Source: Streptomyces sp. ICBB 8177
Lineage (GTDB): Bacteria; Actinomycetota; Actinomycetes; Streptomycetales; Streptomycetaceae
Length of the DNA: 64,000 bases
NCBI RefSeq assembly: GCF_003144095.1
Contig: NZ_NSKH01000018.1
Coordinates: 842,493-906,492 of the forward strand
Reading direction: 5' to 3'
In this document: piece by piece, positions 59,946-64,000 of the stretch
How positions within the stretch are numbered: position 1 is the stretch's first letter
Layout of the letters: the number at the start of each line of letters is the position of its first letter
Notes under the pieces: generated by a model
The model's database searches: none
Told to the model about the DNA's origin: nothing
Seen by the model: the letters and a program-made list of their open reading frames with translations, nothing else
Program-made: the position numbers and the translations under genes

Positions 59946-61346
59946 TCAACGGCTGGCTGCGCCCACGTAACCGAGGTATCCGTCGGGGCGCACGATGACC
60001 GAGGTGCCGGGCGAGGCGTCGTACGCGGTGTGGGCATGGCCCGCGGTGTCGATGACGTAGGGGCCGGGTGAGGTCACACCCGGTGTCAGGACGGCGTAGG
60101 CGTGCGGCTCGGCAGGGGCGGGGGCGCCAAAGGTGAGGCGGGTCGGGTGCGGGCCCCTGAAGAGGTCGAAGAGCCGGATCTCCTTGCCGTCCGGGTCGGT
60201 GACCGGCGCGTCCGGGGCACGGTCGCCGGTGGTGATCCGGCTGTCGGACGTTGAGCGGTACGTGACGTCCAACTGCCGGGTGCTCTCGTCGCGCTGATGG
60301 GCGTTGTCGGCTCCCTCCTTGTGCCGTTGCAGCAGTTCGGACGAGACGCGTAGGACCCGTGCGGCCGTGGCGCGGCGCTCGGTTTCGTAGCTGTCGAGGA
60401 GCCCGGGTGAGCCGTCGGCGAGCTTCCATCCGAGGTTGTAGGCATCCTGCACTCCCGTGTTCAGCCCTTGGCCGCCGGTGGGAGGGTGGGCGTGAGCGGC
60501 GTCTCCCGCGAGGAACACGCGGCCCACACGGAAGTGTTCGGCCAGCCGCGTGTTGGGGCGCCAGATGCTCGACCAGGCCAGTCGGCTCAGCCGGACACCG
60601 GAGACGAAGCCGTCCAGGATGCGCTGGAGCGTGTCCAGGGAGGTGTCGGCCACGCCGTCGGGCAGCGCCGCGTGGAACTGGAAGAGCCGGTCGGTGTCGG
60701 GCAGCGGGGTGAGGTGGACGCCGCGCATCGGGTCCACCGCGTGGGCGAACCAGTGGGCCCACGCGTGGTCCAGTCCGTCGGCCGCCACGTCCGCGACGAG
60801 CATCCGCATGGTCTCGTCGGTCGTACCCCGGAAAGGGACGCCGAGCGTCTTGCGGACCGTACTGCTCGCTCCGTCGGCGCCCACGAGGTAGGTGGCGCGT
60901 ACGGTCTCCCCGGTCGACAGGTGGGCGGTCACCCCGTCCGCGTCCTGGGTGAAGCCGGTCAGGGCTGTACCGAGTTCGGGGCGCACCCCGAACTCGGCCA
61001 GGCGGTCCCGCATGATGGCCTCGGTCTGCGACTGGCCGAGAGCCCATGGGTTCGGGTACGGCGTGTCGGGGCTCGGCGGTACGGGCTCGGCCATGCGCCG
61101 GTCCGTGACGTGGACGCCGTCGAGGTGGACGCGTGTCGTCGGTACCGAGGATCCGTGGCGGAGCACTGCGTCGAGCAGGCCCAGGTCCTCGAACACCTCC
61201 AGTGTGCGCGGCTGGAGGGTGTCTCCCCGGGATCCGGCGAAGTAACGGTCCGCTTTGTCGATGACGCGGACGTCGAGTCCGCGCCGGGCCAGGTCGATGC
61301 CCAGGGTGAGCCCGGTCGGACCGGCCCCGGCGATCAGCACATGCAT
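59946..61346 (-). CDS. FAD-dependent aromatic monooxygenase
   Basis: The 466-residue class A flavoprotein monooxygenase has G-A-G-P-T-G-L-T-L-G at residues 7-16, the D-G motif Y-L-V-G-A-D-G-A-S-S near 155 and the second FAD motif V-F-L-A-G-D-A-A-H-A-H-P-P near 283, plus a C-terminal thioredoxin-like domain (about 375-466). Relatives hydroxylate phenols or inactivate drugs such as tetracycline or rifampicin. The divergent TetR regulator and shared operators suggest induction by the substrate. Substrate not predictable. Confidence 0.87.
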   Translation of the reverse strand: MHVLIAGAGPTGLTLGIDLARRGLDVRVIDKADRYFAGSRGDTLQPRTLEVFEDLGLLDAVLRHGSSVPTTRVHLDGVHVTDRRMAEPVPPSPDTPYPNPWALGQSQTEAIMRDRLAEFGVRPELGTALTGFTQDADGVTAHLSTGETVRATYLVGADGASSTVRKTLGVPFRGTTDETMRMLVADVAADGLDHAWAHWFAHAVDPMRGVHLTPLPDTDRLFQFHAALPDGVADTSLDTLQRILDGFVSGVRLSRLAWSSIWRPNTRLAEHFRVGRVFLAGDAAHAHPPTGGQGLNTGVQDAYNLGWKLADGSPGLLDSYETERRATAARVLRVSSELLQRHKEGADNAHQRDESTRQLDVTYRSTSDSRITTGDRAPDAPVTDPDGKEIRLFDLFRGPHPTRLTFGAPAPAEPHAYAVLTPGVTSPGPYVIDTAGHAHTAYDASPGTSVIVRPDGYLGYVGAASR

Positions 61347-61370
61347 GGGTCCCCCACTCGCTCAGGGTTA

Positions 61371-61386
61371 GTGAATAGAAATTCAC
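61371..61386. promoter_or_regulatory. TetR operator candidate 1 (GTGAAT-N4-ATTCAC)
   Basis: Perfect palindrome GTGAATAGAAATTCAC between the divergent monooxygenase and TetR genes. Confidence 0.7.
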
Positions 61387-61400
61387 TGAATCTGGATTCA
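61387..61400. promoter_or_regulatory. TetR operator candidate 2 (TGAATC-TG-GATTCA)
   Basis: A second perfect palindrome directly adjoining the first, in the same TGAAT-based style; together they form a 30-bp tandem site. Confidence 0.6.
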
Positions 61401-61437
61401 TGATGACCGTTGGTACGGTTCCCGTCAAGGAGGTGCC

Positions 61438-62034
61438 GTGAAGCGCAAGGAGAAGGCGGCGGAGACCGAGGCCGCGCTGAAGGCCGCGGCGAAGAGGGTG
61501 TTCGCGGATCGCGGCTACCTGAGCACCAAGGTCACCGACATCACCGCCGAGGCCGGACGAGCCGCGGGCTCCTTCTACAACCACTTCAGCGGCAAGGAGG
61601 CGCTGCTCGAAGCGCTGATGGCGGACATGGCGGCCGAGTCCGACCTGGTGGCTGCCGAACCCGGGCACTTGGGAGACTTCACCGACCCCGAAGCCGTCCG
61701 CCAGCACGTCGCGGTCTACATCCGCCTCTACCGCGAACACATCGGCACGATCCGGGCCATGGAACAGGCCGCGCTCGTCAGTGAGGACTTCGCCGCCGTC
61801 CTGGACCGGTACTCGGCCGCCGAGATGGACGACGTCCTCGACCACGTCACGGCAGTGTCCGACGCGGGACGCGTCCTGCCGGCTCCGCCGGAGGTCTCCG
61901 TGCGCATGGCCTTCGGGCTCGTGCACACCTTCCTTGGGACGTGGCGCCGGCGGTTCGAAGCCCTTGACGACGAACAGGTGACGGACATCCTCACACGCTT
62001 CGTCTACCGCGGCCTCAACGGACGCGACTACTAG
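61438..62034 (+). CDS. TetR family regulator of the divergent monooxygenase
   Basis: The 198-residue protein starts at a GTG after a strong AAGGAGG site. HTH at about residues 8-55 (V-T-D-I-T-A-E-A-G-R-A-A-G-S-F-Y-N-H-F), then a helical ligand domain. The TGAAT-type palindromes 37-67 bp upstream are its likely sites, and the divergent flavin monooxygenase its likely target. Confidence 0.9.
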   Translation: MKRKEKAAETEAALKAAAKRVFADRGYLSTKVTDITAEAGRAAGSFYNHFSGKEALLEALMADMAAESDLVAAEPGHLGDFTDPEAVRQHVAVYIRLYREHIGTIRAMEQAALVSEDFAAVLDRYSAAEMDDVLDHVTAVSDAGRVLPAPPEVSVRMAFGLVHTFLGTWRRRFEALDDEQVTDILTRFVYRGLNGRDY

Positions 62035-62448
62035 GCGAGATGGCCCGGTGCTTGCGGGTTCGCCCGCCTCTGGGACGCAAGGGGACAGGGCGGACCCGTG
62101 TTCGGTGCGTGCCTCGGACCGGCGATGCTTTCCACCGTGTCGCCACGGTCGGGTGAAGCGTTCGGCCGCTGTACGCCACTCCACGGCGGCCTACGTGAAG
62201 GATTCCCGGCCGGAGGCTGTCCCCTCGCCGGGCCACCGGGAGAGGCGGGGCTCCTTGCTCGCGGAAAGTGGATCGTGCGACGGTGGAGGGACAAGAGAGC
62301 CTGTCCGGTGCCCCGTTGCGGGTACCGTCGCATGGCCGGTGGACGCGTCCCGGACACGGGCGTTCACCGCCCGCCTTCAGCCGCCCGGCCCTGTGCGTCA
62401 AGGCCGAGTGTCTTGGGGCTCGCAACCCCCAGGAAGGGGGCCACCCCT
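62035..62448. other. 414-bp region without a supported gene
   Basis: Between the TetR and STAS genes. Open frames on both strands are Arg/Pro-rich and not credible. No strong hairpin or repeat recognised. Confidence 0.4.
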
Positions 62449-62772
62449 ATGTACACGACCACGAGGATCGACGGCGGGAACGCCTCGATCACCCCGCACG
62501 GCGATATCGACTACGAGACGCTGCCCAGCCTGTTGGACGCCACGCGGGCGCTGCCTGTGACGGTGACCGCGGTCGTCTGGGACCTCCACGACGTCCCCTT
62601 CATGGATGTCGCCGGCCTGCACCTGCTGTCTGATCGCCGGCCTGGCAGCACAGTTACCCTCTTGGGCCTGCGCCCACAGTCCCAGCGCCTGCTCCACCTG
62701 GCCGCCCGTGTGTTCCCGGCTGCCGAGTGGGCCCAGCGGCCGCTGCCCGCGACGCGCGTCATCGATCGCTGA
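62449..62772 (+). CDS. STAS-domain anti-anti-sigma-like protein
   Basis: The 107-residue protein from an ATG after AGGAAGGGGG has the STAS pattern: beta start I-T-P-H-G-D-I-D-Y-E-T, V-V-W-D-L-H-D-V-P-F-M-D-V-A-G-L-H-L-L near residues 43-60. The residue in the usual phospho-Ser position (normally D-S-S-G or D-S-x-G) is Asp-Val-Ala, so phosphorylation control is doubtful; it may be a constitutive binder. It neighbours an HATPase and a sigma factor, the usual partner-switching set. Confidence 0.8.
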   Translation: MYTTTRIDGGNASITPHGDIDYETLPSLLDATRALPVTVTAVVWDLHDVPFMDVAGLHLLSDRRPGSTVTLLGLRPQSQRLLHLAARVFPAAEWAQRPLPATRVIDR

Positions 62773-62989
62773 CCGGGCCTTTGAGACGCGCCCTCCCTCC
62801 GATCCTCGTCGGGGAGCGCGGGCGCCGCAAGACAGCGCGTGAGAGGGCAGGCGGCCACGCCCCCCTTGACGGACCTGTAGCGATCTTGTGGTGAGATGCA
62901 CTGTTGCGCGAGGAGAGTCGTGTGCGGCGGCGATGACAGGGCAGACGTCCGAGGAAACAGACATCTGCCGGAAGGGGGATGGAGACTCG

Positions 62990-63415
62990 GTGAGCACTGC
63001 CGAAGAACAGAGGGGTACTGAGCTGCGCGTCGCTGCCCCCGGCCCCGTGCCCACGACCGCGGGGGAAGCCCGCAGCCAGGTGAAGGAAGTCCTGGCGCGC
63101 TACGGGACGGAGACCGGGCAAGTCGTGAGTCCTGAGGTGTGTTACGACATTCTGCTGGCCGTCTCCGAGTTGGTGACCAACGCACTGCGACACGGCGCGG
63201 GGCTGAGCGCCTTCCGCGCCGCCGTCGCGAACAATGTGCTGCGCGTGGAGGTCGCGGACCACAACACCATGGCGCCGCACACCCCGGCGGGCCAGGACGG
63301 ACTGACCGGGGCCGGGGGGCTGGGGTGGCCGATCGTGCAGGCCGTCGCGGCGCACGTCCAGGTCGCCGCGGGCGCCATGGGCAAGACCATCAGCGCGACG
63401 TTCCCCCTCACCTGA
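62990..63415 (+). CDS. RsbW-like HATPase anti-sigma/regulatory protein
   Basis: The 141-residue protein starts at a GTG after GGGGATGGAG (alternative ATG at 62933 adds 19 residues). N-box S-E-L-V-T-N-A-L-R-H-G (about 59-69), then D-H-N-T and G-G-L-G-W-P-I-V-Q in place of G-boxes: a HATPase_c_2 domain of the RsbW/SpoIIAB family. Such proteins bind sigma factors or STAS proteins; with the adjoining STAS and sigma genes it makes a partner-switching module. Confidence 0.82.
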   Translation: MSTAEEQRGTELRVAAPGPVPTTAGEARSQVKEVLARYGTETGQVVSPEVCYDILLAVSELVTNALRHGAGLSAFRAAVANNVLRVEVADHNTMAPHTPAGQDGLTGAGGLGWPIVQAVAAHVQVAAGAMGKTISATFPLT

Positions 63416-63434
63416 CGCTCGCACCTCGGGCTCA

Positions 63435-63474
63435 GCTCCCGGCCGGCAGGTCCGCACAGGCGTCCGCCGGGAGC
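63435..63474. terminator. Hairpin between convergent HATPase and sigma genes
   Basis: Perfect 9-bp stem GCTCCCGGC/GCCGGGAGC with a 22-nt loop. Confidence 0.5.
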
Positions 63475-63584
63475 CGCGTGCCGTAGCGACCCCCGTCAGG
63501 CGTACGGCACCCCTCGCCTGACCCGAGTGCGGTTACAACCGTCCACAGCGTGCACAGGCGCGCATCAGTGGTGGCTGGCGCGCT

Positions 63585-64000
63585 TCAGGCCTCGATGAGG
63601 AGTTGTTCACGCAGACGCTTGAGAGTGCGCGAGAGCAGGCGGGAGACGTGCATCTGAGAGATGCCGAGTTCGGCGCCGATGGCGGTCTGGGTCATGTCGG
63701 CGCCGAAGCGCATCGACAGGATCGTCCGGTCGCGTTCGGGCAGAGCCGCAATGAGCGGCTTGAGGGCGGTGAGGTTCTCGACGCCCTCAAGTGCCGGGTC
63801 CTCGGTGCCGACCCGGTGGACCCAAGAAGTGCCCTCGTCCTCATCCTCGTCACTGCTCGCCGCGTCGAGGGAGGAGGCGGTGTAGGCGTTGGCGGCGACC
63901 TTCGCCTCGATGACCTCTTCCTCCTCGATGCCGAGGTGGGCGGCGAGTTCGGCGGTGGTGGGGGCGCGGTCGAGTTCGGTGGCGAGGGCGTCGGTGGCCT
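63585..64000 (-). CDS. SigF/SigB-family RNA polymerase sigma factor (3' part, runs off the window)
   Basis: The C-terminal 138 codons are visible; the 5' end lies beyond the right edge. Region 3 (T-A-E-L-A-A-H-L-G-I-E-E-E-E-V), an acidic Asp/Glu linker, then region 4 with L-P-E-R-D-R-T-I-L-S-M-R-F and the HTH T-Q-T-A-I-G-A-E-L-G-I-S-Q-M-H-V-S-R-L. The family directs stress, differentiation and spore genes in Streptomyces and is controlled by RsbW-like anti-sigma factors such as the convergent neighbour. Confidence 0.88.
   Translation of the reverse strand, partial: ATDALATELDRAPTTAELAAHLGIEEEEVIEAKVAANAYTASSLDAASSDEDEDEGTSWVHRVGTEDPALEGVENLTALKPLIAALPERDRTILSMRFGADMTQTAIGAELGISQMHVSRLLSRTLKRLREQLLIEA

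Overview
The window is very GC-rich, with GTG starts, tightly coupled operons and gene families typical of actinomycetes: a SpoIIE/ANTAR/SigB-type regulatory set, srs-type phenolic lipid genes, 2-methylisoborneol genes and the DUF6230/DUF6114 pair. It is almost certainly from Streptomyces or a very close relative. Several decayed genes, a short fragment resembling a telomere-associated protein, and a broken IS5-family element suggest an accessory region, possibly a chromosome arm; that placement is inference.

0-16.3 kb: a TPR protein; a MarR regulator divergent from a VOC protein/DNA glycosylase pair with two near-perfect palindromic operators between them; a secreted protein; a TetR regulator followed by a DUF6230/DUF6114 membrane pair; a large soluble hybrid histidine kinase with about eight HAMP units and two receiver domains, followed by an ANTAR-GAF-PAS-SpoIIE phosphatase; then small enzymes (alpha/beta hydrolase, RibD/DHFR-like reductase, GNAT).

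16.5-32.5 kb: what looks like one amine/acid catabolic island. On the minus strand are a Rieske oxygenase and its TetR regulator (overlapping by 4 bases), a polyamine-type ABC importer (binding protein, two permeases, ATPase), a flavin amine oxidase and an aminoaldehyde dehydrogenase. Divergently, on the plus strand, are a small unknown protein, a NuoF/SLBB-like flavoprotein, a ferredoxin, an ADP-forming acyl-CoA ligase and two acyl-CoA dehydrogenases. Two copies of a 20-bp TetR-like operator lie in the divergent region. The substrate is unknown.

32.6-43 kb: a PAS-GAF-SpoIIE phosphatase, an AI-2E family permease, an srsABC-type phenolic lipid operon whose methyltransferase gene is frameshifted, a UbiA prenyltransferase, a lipoprotein and glycogen debranching enzyme GlgX.

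43.3-50.5 kb: the most interesting locus, a family 2B encapsulin (HK97-fold shell with an inserted cyclic-nucleotide-binding domain) followed by 2-methylisoborneol synthase with a long disordered, internally duplicated N-terminal domain and by geranyl diphosphate C-methyltransferase. Divergent from it are a 92-residue unknown protein, a polyprenyl diphosphate synthase and an MpaB/DUF2236 haem-oxygenase-like protein. Together these could form an extended encapsulated terpenoid pathway.

50.7-64 kb: a phospholipase-D-like protein, an AfsR/SARP-type NB-ARC fragment, an SDR, two small membrane proteins (one HPP family), a TPP-dependent oxidase pseudogene with two nonsense codons and two frameshifts, an IS5-family element inserted at its stop codon, a cold-shock-like protein, a decayed sigma-factor tail, a flavin monooxygenase/TetR divergent pair with palindromic operators, and a SigB-type module (STAS, HATPase, SigF-family sigma factor that runs off the right edge). 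No tRNA, rRNA or CRISPR array was seen.
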